A stretch of DNA of 64,000 nt from Symsagittifera roscoffensis (GCF_963678635.1 NC_087064.1:55808338-55872337), one strand, 5' to 3'. Counted from the stretch's first letter, positions 10,411 through 20,429 are shown. Made by a program: numbers and translations. Notes: generated by a model not told the origin, from the sequence alone.

Positions 10411-11085
10411 TTGCAAGATAAAGTTAACCGATTACTTGAAAAATTAGAACAATATGAAATCATCTCTCCAGTAAATAAAGAAGAACAGCCAAAAGGTAAC
10501 ACATTCAAAAACACCGTTATCATCTTAGCAAAAGGAGAATCATTAGAAATCGTTCTAGACGCAAGATATCTCAATTCACTAATTGATGAATCTAAACGTA
10601 ATTGGCCTATTGAACCGATTCAAGTTATTCTCACAAAAATAAACGGTAAAAACTTTAGAACAGCCGATAAAAATAGTGCATATAATCAAATGCCGCTAGA
10701 TGAACAATCACGACGATTAACACAATTCGTTATTGGAACTCAACAATACGAATTCAACAGATTATTCTATGGAATTTCCATAGGACCAGCAGCATATTCA
10801 ACATTTATGAGTACAATTTTCAGACCATTAATACTCAACAAAAATGCAATCACATTTTTAGACGATGTTTTTATGCAATCACAAAAAAAAGACAAAATGT
10901 TTACTGTCTTAGAAAATCATCATCAAATATTACTACAAGAAAATATTAAAGCAGCCCCAGATAAATCACACTTTTTCCTAATACGAGTAAATTTCCTTGG
11001 ACATATTATAGGAAACACTAGGCTATTCACACAAGCTGAACTTAGACTCTCTACCCTAATGAGAGAATGCACAGCTTTAATATAA
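10411..11085 (+). CDS. pol: G1 reverse transcriptase palm fused to RNase H by deletion
   Basis: A 224-codon open frame. RT fingers/palm contain Thr-Ala-Asp-Lys-Asn-Ser-Ala-Tyr-Asn-Gln with the first catalytic Asp at residue 86, the Phe-Leu-Asp-Asp-Val box with Asp151/Asp152, and Phe-Leu-Gly-His-Ile-Ile near residue 190. Directly after Ile-Gly-Asn-Thr the frame jumps to Thr-Gln-Ala-Glu-Leu-Arg-Leu-Ser...Arg-Glu-Cys-Thr-Ala-Leu, which is RNase H sequence preceding its Thr-Asp-His motif. So the RT thumb, connection and first RNase H catalytic residues are missing although the frame stays open. Reverse transcription is expected to be dead. Upstream RT N-terminal residues lie in another frame. Confidence 0.75.
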   Translation: MQDKVNRLLEKLEQYEIISPVNKEEQPKGNTFKNTVIILAKGESLEIVLDARYLNSLIDESKRNWPIEPIQVILTKINGKNFRTADKNSAYNQMPLDEQSRRLTQFVIGTQQYEFNRLFYGISIGPAAYSTFMSTIFRPLILNKNAITFLDDVFMQSQKKDKMFTVLENHHQILLQENIKAAPDKSHFFLIRVNFLGHIIGNTRLFTQAELRLSTLMRECTALI

Positions 11086-11709
11086 ACACTTACAGAAAAT
11101 GAATTTTTAATACTTGGATCTAAACATCCAACAGTTTTATTTACAGACCATAAACCAATAATTTTTCTCTTTACACAAAAATCAAACCCAAACCATGGAG
11201 TTTACAGATTTCAACTTAATTTAATGAAATTTCTAAACTTACATATACTTTGGACAGCAAGAAAAAAACCTTGGACTACCCGACACTCTCAGTAGAAATA
11301 AACCACCTGGATTATTAACACGCAAAACAACAGTTGAAATACCACAAAATATAAAATTTTTCCTGGCAAAAGATGAAACATCACCATGATTACAATGCAA
11401 ATATGCAGTAAAAACTGATATAGACAAAACATAAAAAGATAATTTACAACATTTTCCACTATATCTAGATTGCCAAAACAACCATTATGAAGTAGATTTA
11501 CTAGGACCGTCTACATTCAAACCGAGACCATACTCTTCATGGATAAAAAACAATATACAGCAAAAAATAGTCAAACAAAAATTAAACAAAAAAGATCATT
11601 TCCTTAAATAGAAAAAGAAAATCTCACTGAAAATGAAATTTATCAGGCCCATCAAATACTGATTCAAAATATACAATTATTCAAGTTTTTAACCTTCATG
11701 AAACACTAG
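11086..11709 (+). pseudogene. pol: G1 RNase H C-terminal part and linker to integrase
   Basis: After a TAA the same frame continues with Leu-Phe-Thr-Asp-His-Lys-Pro-Ile near 11,136-11,160, the RNase H motif containing a catalytic Asp, then Arg-Phe-Gln-Leu-Asn-Leu-Met-Lys-Phe. After a shift near 11,270 comes a Leu-Pro-Asp-Thr-Leu-Ser-Arg motif (about 11,277), the usual end of Ty3/gypsy RNase H. Beyond about 11,370 only scattered coding remains before the integrase N-terminus. Confidence 0.7.
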
Positions 11710-12072
11710 ATGCAATACCTCCATCAGAATTGGAAATTGGAAACCTTTTTGCTACCAATAACAGAAAAAATAACACTCAAACTGTTACAAAAACATCAAA
11801 TTCTTGACCTAATCATTAGACCGTTAAAAATTCGGCACAAATATAAAAACAATTCACTTAAAGCCGATACAACCATACTAGGAAACAAAACCCTTCTTAG
11901 ATATTTCAGAAAATTTAACAACACCGCTATCAATGAAAAAACGGATATCCTAGAACACCAAACACCTGATATCAAAGTACCCTGCTCACCATCAACTATT
12001 ATGCTTATAGCTTTTCATACATCTGACTCTTTACACACTAAAGGACACTCAAGAGCAGAAAAAACATATTAA
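11710..12072 (+). pseudogene. pol: G1 integrase N-terminal zinc-binding domain
   Basis: A 120-codon open frame ending in Ile-Ala-Phe-His-Thr-Ser...Lys-Gly-His-Ser-Arg-Ala-Glu-Lys-Thr-Tyr, the two histidines of the integrase HHCC zinc site. After TAA (12,070-12,072) the same frame gives Cys-Asp-Gly-Cys-Ile-Arg-Cys (about 12,127-12,147), supplying the cysteines. The domain assists integrase multimerisation and DNA end binding. Confidence 0.7.
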
Positions 12073-12451
12073 AACTTTACACAAAAATTATATTTCCCAA
12101 ATGCAAAAATTTAGATAAAAGTATTATGCGATGGTTGCATAAGATGTCAATTAAACAAACCATACCCAAACTAAAAACAAATCGCAGAATCTCTTTCGAT
12201 ACAAAAGGACCAATATCACCATTCTCATAAGGAAACTCATTTATAAAGGTAATAGTAGATGCACTCACACACTATGTAGCACTTAGCTCATTTTAATGCC
12301 TATTATGCATATACAACACTTTATGAACACTGGATAGCAAAATTCGGTTTACTCGAAGTCCTTGTTATACACAATGGCACTGAATTTATAAACAACGAAA
12401 TCAATACACTATGCCACTTATATAACATTAAACACAAACCACGCACATCTC
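12073..12451 (+). pseudogene. pol: G1 integrase catalytic core, first part
   Basis: It contains Ser-Phe-Asp-Thr-Lys-Gly-Pro-Ile (first catalytic Asp, about 12,196), then Val-Ile-Val-Asp-Ala-Leu-Thr-His-Tyr, and after stops and shifts Phe-Gly-Leu-Leu-Glu-Val-Leu-Val-Ile-His-Asn-Gly-Thr-Glu-Phe near 12,345-12,387. In gypsy integrases the residue before Asn-Gly is the second catalytic Asp; here codon 12,370-12,372 is CAC (His). At least three in-frame stops are present. Confidence 0.7.
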
Positions 12452-12775
12452 ATGCACCTTGGCCTAGTCGAAGGCATGAACCGTTCACTACAGGAATATC
12501 TTAGATGTATCCTTAACGGAAATGACACACGATATACTGAATGGTCAACAGATGTAAAATTATTCCCACTATCTTATAATTCACAAATCACAACAACTCT
12601 AGGACTATCAACCTATGAAATGGTCTTCAACCAGAAACCACGGAAACTTATAATCTTCACAGCAAATTCTTCAAAAAATGCACAAGTTATTGCCAACCCA
12701 CTAAAAAATCAATACGTTACAATCTACCACTACATACCCACGATGAAGATCATTTTCATCATCCACAAATTTTAA
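12452..12775 (+). pseudogene. pol: G1 integrase catalytic core, last part
   Basis: The open frame begins within the core and includes Gly-Leu-Val-Glu-Gly-Met-Asn-Arg-Ser-Leu, whose Glu (codon 12,470) is the third catalytic position. It then has a helix and Thr-Tyr-Glu-Met-Val-Phe-Asn-Gln-Lys-Pro-Arg-Lys-Leu, typical of the segment before the C-terminal domain. From the mutated second Asp codon to this Glu codon is 100 nt. The usual spacing of 35 residues would give 108, consistent with an 8-nt deletion and the observed frame change. Confidence 0.7.
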
Positions 12776-13788
12776 AATTAGCTTCCGGTACTCACAACGA
12801 ATGAATTTTAAACAGACAAAAAACACAACGAAATTTACCAGAAAGTAACAAAAAAAATTGTTACAAAGACAAAATATAAATTCCCAAATAAATTCCCGAT
12901 TTACCCCAGCTACAAACTTAAAAATCGAAACATGTGTTTTAATTCCAAACTTTACAACACAAAAAGGAATTTCTAAAAATCTACAAACACTCCGAAAAGG
13001 ACGTATCAAAGAATTGATAAACATATAAACTTACAGAATTAAACAAAAAAAAATCGTTCAATATCGAAACAATCTCTTACTCTCTACCCAAAAGAGTACG
13101 CACTTCGAGAACTTACTCAAAAATACTCATTTACAGGACTTAAAGTCGTTCAAAATAGTTCAGAACAAAATCAAAATAAAAACACTGAAATGCAAATCAA
13201 ACAAAAACAATTAGATAAAAAAGAAAAAGAACTTCCCAAACAAATATCAAAAAACGTAGAAAACAGAAAGATACCTCAAACAGAAAGATAAACTGGAAAG
13301 TTAGAAGAAAAAATTAAACCACAAGTTCAACAAGAAAAATTTCCACATAGACAATCATCGCGACTTCGTAATCAGCCACGAAAAGATTACAAAACATTCA
13401 TCCCACAATCTAAAATATTAAAGAAAGTTGATTTTCAAAAAAATTTCACATTTTCATCTCTTGAAGATATTTTCATAAAACGAACACTTTCTCAAAATTC
13501 ATGTTGAAAAGCACTTGAACAAACTAGTTCAAGTATGGAAACTTTTCCGAATCATCACCTCATTTTTAACACGACCACATTAGCCGACAAACAACCACCC
13601 TCGCTCAAGTTAATCTCTAACTATAACTCAAAGACTTCCAGGTCAAAAATAAGCAAACCACTAAACATTGACACCCACCTGAAAAAACAAAGTTTCAATG
13701 TTACAACCCTAACCTATCAAGCAGTTCAAAGATCAATAATATTCTACAAAATTAGACTTCAAAAACCCCTCAGGCAAAAATATTAAAT
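12776..13788 (+). pseudogene. pol: G1 pol C-terminal tail, decayed
   Basis: No sustained frame, but coding-like pieces persist: a Lys/Glu/Gln-rich stretch near 13,190-13,320, a basic Ser-Ser-Arg-Leu-Arg-Asn-Gln-Pro-Arg-Lys segment near 13,350, and an open segment at 13,535-13,786. Such a charged tail after integrase matches the end of Ty3-type pol. I identify no domain in it. Confidence 0.4.
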
Positions 13789-14346
13789 TAGCCTAAAGAA
13801 CAAAATGAACATGATCATTTAGCCTAAAGTACGAATATCTCTCAGATACCTCCAATCATCCGATAAATAAAAACAAAACCAAGAAGACACTTAGGAGCCC
13901 TCCAAGCTTTCCTTTTCCAAAAATTGCCGAAAGCCAAACGTCAAAAATCAATAAACAATCCGACTACACTTGAATTTAGCCTCAAAAAATAAAAAAGTAA
14001 TTCGACGAAGAAATCTTTTCTTCAAACGCTATTTTCTCAAACATTTCACAAAATTCATAACATAATTTCAAATATTTTTTCAATACTTTTCACATTTTTC
14101 AAATCTTTCATAAATTTTTTATCCAACATTTTAGAAATGTTCATCCTCACCCTGATAATTTTTTGCAATTTTTTCATCATTTTTTAATCCCTAGCCCAAG
14201 TCTACATAAATCTCTCCAAAATTCTTGACCACCTCTTCAGGTACGATATTTTAAATAACTATCTAAATGTTCCAACATCTATTCAGTAGAACAGATGTTT
14301 TTTTTTTCTTTTTATAATATTTCTCACATTTTTGTCATCCCTGATA
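13789..14346. other. Non-coding stretch between pol and the membrane-protein region
   Basis: There is no coding signal. It contains the direct repeat TTAGCCTAAAG at about 13,790 and 13,822 and a third TTTAGCCTCA near 13,975, followed by T-rich sequence including an 11-T run near 14,297. Its position between pol and env-like frames would suit a subgenomic leader or splice-acceptor zone, but no specific signal can be assigned. Confidence 0.4.
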
Positions 14347-14457
14347 ATGACAGTATGCAATTGTATAAAAAAGGCTATTGTAACCTTCGCATTAGCGACG
14401 ATACTTTTAATCATTTTTATTGAACAATATTACAGTAAACAAAAACTTTCTTCTTAA
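14347..14457 (+). CDS. Short membrane-anchor ORF preceding the env region
   Basis: ATG at 14,347 opens a 36-codon frame ending at TAA 14,455-14,457. After a short Cys-containing head and two lysines it encodes about 17 hydrophobic residues (Ala-Ile-Val-Thr-Phe-Ala-Leu-Ala-Thr-Ile-Leu-Leu-Ile-Ile-Phe-Ile) and then Glu-Gln-Tyr-Tyr-Ser-Lys. That is the profile of a signal anchor with positive residues on the N-terminal side (type II topology). Coding continues downstream in another register, so this is probably the N-terminus of a larger broken protein (14,458-15,424). Confidence 0.45.
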   Translation: MTVCNCIKKAIVTFALATILLIIFIEQYYSKQKLSS

Positions 14458-15424
14458 AAAATTTTTCAAAATAAAAGTTTCCAAAATTGCTAACCAACAA
14501 CCTTCACATCAGTCCCCACCAACAACGTCCCAAGATCCTCCAACAACACCAACAAGTGTTCAAACTAGTAACCCTCAATCATCAACACGCATCTCTTTTT
14601 AAGACAATCCATACATATTTGAAGAAAGACACGCACGATTGTCCGAACCACTAGAACCAGTAATTCACCTACAACAAATCCTATAAACCTTTCTAGCAGT
14701 ACAATTCAAAGTACCCCACAGACTCCACTACAACAAAACACATCGAACATTCCCACAGATTATTCAGGTTCAACCCCTACATCTGAACAAATCAGAGAAA
14801 ACCCTTTTAAACCCCTCAACCACTACAGAACATCTTCCATTTTGGATGACAGAAGCTTTCACTCAAGGCAAACCAAATTTAATAAATGATCCAAAAGACG
14901 TTTCATCCGACACATCTTTGTCACTATCTGAAACTCTTTCCCTTCTCTCAACATCTTCTTTAACTCCAACTTCACAAACACCAATTCCTCCAAATTTTCC
15001 TATAAATCTCAACGCCAGATATAGAGAAAACTGAACAAATAACATACAACTACAATTAGATTGGAATACATTCGTAGCACCCCCTCCATTATTTGGACAA
15101 CATCTTGAAAGTCACAGATTACACAACTGGGCACTAAACAGATTAGAATATCGACAGGACATTCACAAAGATATTCAATAGCATAATATACGAAAATTTA
15201 GACAAGACAACTTGACACTAAAATTTGAAATCACAGTAAAACCAAATAATATAGTTCATCATCCCTTACCCCTAGCCCCTCAAAATATAACAGCTCAATC
15301 TTTACCTCCCCCGTTTATAACCACAGAAGTAATCTACAAATACGATAGATACGCAAAAAAGACAATAAGATATATGACCTTTTATAACCCATATTCAGGA
15401 CTATCGTACACATGTATCTTTTAA
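14458..15424 (+). pseudogene. Ser/Thr/Pro-rich stalk and small domain, unknown membrane protein
   Basis: Coding-like segments are 14,420-14,602 (Ser, Pro, Thr and Gln runs), 14,846-15,034 (Ser-Leu-Ser-Leu-Ser-Glu-Thr-Leu-Ser and Thr-Pro-Thr-Ser-Gln-Thr-Pro) and a more complex segment around 15,058-15,424 (Trp-Asn-Thr-Phe, Trp-Ala-Leu-Asn-Arg, then Tyr-Lys-Tyr-Asp-Arg-Tyr). The order anchor, mucin-like stalk, compact end is that of a type II surface protein. I recognise no family. The last frame overlaps the first 13 nt of the env-like start at 15,412. Stops and shifts break it. Confidence 0.4.
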
Positions 15425-15735
15425 AAATACTAGTTTTTCAAACTCTTTTCTTTTTCAGTTTTTCAGAAACTAATCCCAACAATCGTTCCCCGAACAAGAA
15501 CCCAGGATTTATAGTCACTCACTATAACTGTGAAAAAAATGAACAAAAAACATTACACAAGTATGCAATAAACCAAGACACACAATGTGGATCCGAACCA
15601 CAATCAATCGAAACAACGAAAATAAAAGCAACACTTTACTCAAAAGCCAGAGCTACAACACTAACACGATATAAAATCACAGCAACATTTTCCGAAAAGA
15701 AAGTACCTGTTCAAATGGAAATAAAAACAGATTAG
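15412..15735 (+). pseudogene. env: Env-like glycoprotein N-terminus with signal peptide
   Basis: ATG at 15,412 begins with Met-Tyr-Leu-Leu-Lys-Ile-Leu-Val-Phe-Gln-Thr-Leu-Phe-Phe-Phe-Ser, a convincing signal peptide, followed by Asn/Pro-rich residues and a secreted-looking segment with Tyr-Asn-Cys-Glu and Gln-Cys-Gly-Ser (two Cys about 27 residues apart). The frame ends at TAG 15,733 and the ectodomain continues in another frame. Order in G1 (gag, pol, then this) fits a retroviral-type env. Two cysteines flanking the first ectodomain strand recall chuvirus-type class III glycoproteins, which is inference. Confidence 0.5.
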
Positions 15736-16333
15736 ACCATGAAACTTTCTACCAAAGAAACATCGAAAGACTATTGCCCTCAGCCCTGACAATTGCGAAA
15801 ACGAACTCAAGAGACTAAAAGTTACATCATATAAAAGCACAAACAGAAAACTAGAAAATTTTCAAGTTTTTCCAGACTTAGCACATAAAGCTGAACTTGA
15901 AAAATACCAAGGTCATATAAGACTAGATAACAAATTTCCATTTCACGGAGCAAATGGAAGGTTAACGGACGATCTCCATGTTAAAAATTGGATATCACAC
16001 GTTGGAACAAACAATCCCTCAAATTGTAGAGCAGATACAAAAAATAAAGGATACCAAGAAATAATGTTTTTTGATTGGAAAATACAACTTGAAAAAGTAC
16101 AACTAACACGTGATTTAAAAGATGACACTATAATTTATCAAGGAATCAGACTCCCTTGCAAAAACGACCAAGGATATGGCGATCCTGCTACGCGCACACA
16201 AGCAGCAATCGCTTGGTTCCCCGAAGACACCTGTACCACATTTCTAATAGCAAAAATACACGCTAGAATGATAAAATTTTATCAAAAATATTTTATTGAA
16301 TCAATCCCGTTTGAAGATTTAAGCCCGGAATAA
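15736..16333 (+). pseudogene. env: Env-like ectodomain, middle part
   Basis: An uninterrupted non-ATG frame runs from about 15,776 to TAA 16,331-16,333. It holds Cys residues in Asp-Asn-Cys-Glu, Ser-Asn-Cys-Arg, Leu-Pro-Cys-Lys and Asp-Thr-Cys-Thr, Trp in Lys-Asn-Trp-Ile and Phe-Asp-Trp-Lys, and a Trp-Phe-Pro-Glu-Asp-Thr-Cys motif near 16,215. Paired cysteines and aromatic residues without membrane segments suit an extracellular domain. The frame switch near 15,735-15,776 and the terminal stop show the copy is broken. Confidence 0.5.
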
Positions 16334-16860
16334 ATTGGACATCATAATAATAACTTTGGAAACATCCATAATAAAGAGAATAAAATGACACGTTTCCAAA
16401 TCTACCCAGAAACAGAACTTGCATGTAAATACAACTAACCATTTTACAAAACACAATATTCAGAAATTCGTGTCGAATACGAAGACGGTTTCGATATGAA
16501 TACAGGAAAAATAATTTTACATCCAATGGCTACAGCTCGCTCATACACTGACGAGAACTCATATGTCTCGGTACAATTTCAAAAGAATACTGAAGAATCG
16601 GTGGAAAATTAAAACCACAAGACAAAGACATTACACGTTTACAAGAACTATCACTCATGAACAACACTCAATTTGGCGCAATCCACTATGACATACACTT
16701 AGACATGAAATTAGATTATACAATAAGTAGAATCTTTCAAGAAATGTCTTTGACAGACCTTGAAACACTTCTTCAATTATGCGAACTTGAACGCACACAA
16801 ATTTTTCAATGACTTGCACTAGCAGTACTAAAAATCCCTTATGCAGGATAATTATTGTCA
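16334..16860 (+). pseudogene. env: Env-like ectodomain, later part, frame-broken
   Basis: Coding segments include Glu-Leu-Ala-Cys-Lys-Tyr (near 16,418), Arg-Val-Glu-Tyr-Glu-Asp-Gly-Phe-Asp (near 16,470) and, from about 16,610, a helical stretch with Thr-Asp-Leu-Glu-Thr-Leu-Leu-Gln-Leu-Cys-Glu-Leu-Glu (near 16,755-16,795). A leucine-rich helix followed by a Cys-rich region is compatible with the central coiled coil of class III fusion glycoproteins. From 16,541 onward the sequence is duplicated at 23,323. Confidence 0.45.
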
Positions 16861-17434
16861 GGAAAAAAATCAAATTTTATTGACTGCGAAAGAAGTATAA
16901 AATGGTATTACACTTGTAACACTTGTACCAAAAAAGTATCACCTTTATATGTTTTTGAAGACAAAAGATGCTATAAAAGAATCCCAATTTTCTATGAAAA
17001 TAAAGTACATTTTATTGATACACTCTCCCGCAGATTTTATTTTTTTTTATACAGCAATACCATGTGGATCCAAAAAGAGCCACAATAGAGTACAATTAAA
17101 CCCTGACGAAAGTAAAAACTATCTTCTCACACCATACCCTACACTCATGCAACCACTCAAAAAAGTTTCACCAGAAAGCATTAGAGCTATTGCCCGCAAA
17201 CCCAATATTGATTTACAATCAATAGGCATATACTCTGAATCAGACATCCAATGTCACATTCGAACACAACAATTTCAAGAATTTTTCACAAAATTCGACA
17301 CAATACAACGACAATCCATAGATCAAAACATACGCAAACTTGCAGAAACAGCAGGCTTTTCAGATATATACGCACAAGACTACAGCAGAAATTTTACAGA
17401 TATAAAAGACTACATTTATTTAAATGGCGGGTAA
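16855..17434 (+). pseudogene. env: Env-like membrane-proximal Cys-rich region
   Basis: Two overlapping open frames: 16,855-17,088 (Phe-Ile-Asp-Cys-Glu, Tyr-Thr-Cys-Asn-Thr-Cys, Lys-Arg-Cys-Tyr-Lys-Arg-Ile-Pro, Phe-Ile-Asp-Thr-Leu-Ser-Arg) and 16,949-17,434 (Ile-Pro-Cys-Gly-Ser-Lys-Lys-Ser, then a long helical stem). The Arg-Cys-Tyr-x-x-Ile-Pro motif followed about 12 residues later by Phe-Ile-Asp-x-x-Ser-Arg is the strongest resemblance to the class III fusion glycoproteins of chuviruses and herpesvirus gB. The judgement rests on motif order, not a search. The switch between frames lies near 17,035-17,050, in a T-rich run. Confidence 0.5.
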
Positions 17435-18034
17435 TACAGACCGCAAGATATATCACCAATAAACATTTTTAGTTTTGTAAATTTGAAAAACGAACTTCGT
17501 GCCTTTCTAGGATGGCCCTATTACATCTTAGAAAGATTGACTATATTATACGCAATGTTTAATTTTCTTGGATTTCTTTTCTCTCTCTTAAAACGAATCT
17601 ACAATACATGCGCAATACACACACAAGTAAGCAAACAAGCAAGCGCAGCAAGAATATTTTTCGCAGGATTTTTCGGAATATTTTCAACACCAAGCAATAA
17701 AATTCTTTTAGACGCTCAAATAAAAGAATACAATACCAAGTTATCAACAACACCAAACACGTATGACGAATCACGAAACGATACAAATACAACGCCCACA
17801 GCACCACAATTGCAAAACCTCCACCACAACCACCCCTTATCATTGGTACCACCAAATTTTAGAAATATTGCCCTAACAGACCTCATAACTTCGAGATCTA
17901 ATTATCCACAAAGCCCAATCCAACACATAATAACCAAACAACCCAACATAGACGACACATACGAGAAAATTAGAGAACAACCACATACCACTAAATTTCG
18001 TTCTCAGAACAACCATCTTTTTAGCCCACGATGA
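17435..18034 (+). pseudogene. env: Env-like C-terminus: transmembrane segment and cytoplasmic tail
   Basis: The 183-codon open frame from 17,483 has Ala-Phe-Leu-Gly-Trp-Pro-Tyr-Tyr-Ile-Leu-Glu-Arg, then a hydrophobic stretch (Leu-Tyr-Ala-Met-Phe-Asn-Phe-Leu-Gly-Phe-Leu-Phe-Ser-Leu-Leu), Lys-Arg, a second amphipathic/hydrophobic region (Ala-Arg-Ile-Phe-Phe-Ala-Gly-Phe-Phe-Gly-Ile-Phe) and a hydrophilic Asn/Thr/Pro-rich tail of about 100 residues. This is the layout of a viral fusion protein membrane anchor plus a long cytoplasmic tail. It is the end of the G1 coding region as I can trace it. Confidence 0.5.
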
Positions 18035-19832
18035 GCCGCCAAGCTGGATCCCTCCATCGATCAATTTCCCACCCAGCCAACCTTCAGAACAACCTCCCCA
18101 TCATCCCACTTTTTGCTTTCCCCCACGTCAATCACCTCATCATTGCATTTCACCCAGCATGGAAGCAGATGCTAATTCCAACAAAACAGTATATAACACT
18201 ATCTCCCAATTCAACAACTCCGATATCGAAACACCCGACAAATTTGCCAAATCTGAAACCAGTCCACCTACAATTTCCCAACCTCCCTTTCAACCTATCC
18301 ATTCCCAAGTCAAAATTGAATCCCTTTCCCCTTCCTCTCCCATTTGTTAGATTACACCCATATCTTCCCCTCTAACCAGCGAACCATCTGATAACAACGA
18401 CGAAGATCACATGAACTTGATAACTTCTTAACACTACAACAACAATTGCCACACCCTCAAACACTAACTAATCACCAACTCTCACGGTCTTAACAAGATC
18501 CAACCCATCAACCCCAACCCCCTCTTCAACTGATACACCCTACCAAAACCCCACTTCCCCATCAACTCCATCCTCTAGTACCAACCGCGCTTACCGAAGC
18601 TTTAAAACAAAATTTCCAAATACCCCATTCCCATCCAACCCAGCAACATCTACCACATTTGTCAATCATCCACTCCACACTAATACGAAAGAATTCCTAC
18701 AAATATGTCTACCCTTTTCCCACAATATACATACTTTCAATCCGACCCCAATGATGATAAACCCAATTATGTAAGCGAGCATGTATTTTACCCCACCACA
18801 CTTTCATGGACATCTCATTATCACTTTACTAATCCATTATCATTACCACTGTATAACACCCCTTATGATAATGAAGTAATACAGCACCCAACTCTACCTT
18901 CTAACAACAGCACTAACCCCAACACAGTTCACGCAAATAGGATACAGACAATCACTAACCAAATTCACTGCACCTGAAGCTAATGATTACTCCATCGATT
19001 ATTACCTTGATAACATCATCCGACCAAATGAAGACATTTGTCTAAAGAACGACCCATTTTCTAATCCCCAATTAACCGAAAAGTTTTTCATCAAGACCTC
19101 ATACACCTTCACCCTCACAACATCTTAAATAAAAAATACGACAATGTCATCTCCGCAGCACTACGTAATATTAATGCTTATGAATCCTTACTTCAACAAA
19201 TTTTACCACTTTTCACTAAACTTTCATTTTCTCACATCCAAAGAACGTGATTTGCACTGTTCACACGAAGTTATGTTACGAACTAAACAAACACACACGT
19301 ACAATTATTAGAAATTCATTCAAAGTCATTACACTCACAATACACCAGCACGACAACCTCACCATAGATTTAAATAAATTAACTCTAAATACACATCACC
19401 TTTTTTTCTTAACTTCACCTATTCTATTAAAGACACTAACCTACAAGGCACCCTCCGAAATTACGATCCCATCACCCAGATGTATATCTTCTGCCGACTA
19501 AACAAACTCCTAAACGTAGACGGATCCCGCCCACTAATTGTCCTTCACGAATTCCTTCAGCCCGTCGAAGTCCCAATCCTAGAATTCATATATAACACTC
19601 GCTATAATCATAAATTATGTAACCTTATTCAAAACACTCTGTATAAACAATCACCTAACACTGAAGAACATAACATCATTAAAGCACTTAAATTGCTTTG
19701 GCCACTTTTGCAAAATAAACACATCATTCGTTTGTTAGCTAAACTACTAACCTCATCTGATATCATCCACAATGTTTTCCCCATGGCTTCTTCACCGACG
19801 ATTAGGTAATATGAATTCACTATTTTAATGAA
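18035..19832 (+). pseudogene. Unrecognised coding relic (U-ORF), first copy
   Basis: Coding pieces in order: an ATG at 18,159 (Met-Glu-Ala-Asp-Ala-Asn-Ser-Asn) opening a 63-codon Ser/Pro-rich segment; a degenerate Pro-rich stretch; an open segment around 18,874-19,128 (Thr-Gln-Ile-Gly-Tyr-Arg-Gln-Ser-Leu-Thr-Lys, Asn-Ile-Ile-Arg-Pro-Asn-Glu-Asp); then 19,247-19,501 and 19,480-19,809, strongly helical (Leu-Leu-Ala-Lys-Leu-Leu, Ala-Leu-Lys-Leu-Leu-Trp-Pro-Leu-Leu). A disordered Pro-rich N-terminus followed by all-helical material is gag/capsid-like, but I recognise no family. Copies at 24.8, 30.2, 31.8 and 32.5 kb occur without env, so it is a separate unit or an element's 3' module. Confidence 0.4.
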
Positions 19833-20429
19833 AAAATTCAAATATCACTGACCATTCTTAATCAATGTTCTCTCTTTTTCTTCAGAGGCACAATCATCAA
19901 TCATCTACAAACAAATCAAAAAGCAAAATAAAAAACAGAAACTCATTATCAAATCATTAATTTCTAATACCTATCCAAAAAATGAAGCAATAAAATTCTT
20001 GTGAACACAGCAGTAATTTCAAATCTAAACTCTTTTCCTCAAAGCAGTAAATCTTCTTACAATTGAAAATAAATTAATAAATTCCACCCCCAAATCAAGC
20101 AGTAAAATTTTTAAAATTAAAGTAGTAAATGATAAAAATTGTTCATAATTTGAAGTAAGCAGTACTAACCTTTTTCAAGACGCTTATTTATAATCTCTCG
20201 TCCACAAATTCTATCCAAATACTCATTGCTCGCCCACAAAGAAATGTTTAAAATAATGAATTTAAGTTTCAACTTTCACTGATAACAACTCTAACAATAT
20301 TAACACCTTTCAAACTTTCCTTTAACACGATTGGAAAGGAATTATATAAAAATCCAAACTAACCAACGCAAGCTTACTAAACACCAAAAAACACAACCTA
20401 ACAGCATGACAAGGAAAAAAAACCCGAGG
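19833..20429. other. AT-rich non-coding stretch with AGCAGTAA-type repeats
   Basis: No sustained coding. The octamer AGCAGTAA, or a one-base variant, occurs about five times between roughly 20,010 and 20,165 at irregular spacing. A TACTAACC followed by a pyrimidine tract and CAAG near 20,164-20,180 resembles a branch point and 3' splice site but may be chance. The whole stretch is duplicated at 26,615-27,210. Confidence 0.4.

Noticed and set aside
17559-17855. 98-codon minus-strand frame rich in Leu, Val and Cys, duplicated at 24,341
   Set aside because: It is antisense to the env-like transmembrane and tail region; the hydrophobicity is a by-product of the A-rich sense strand.
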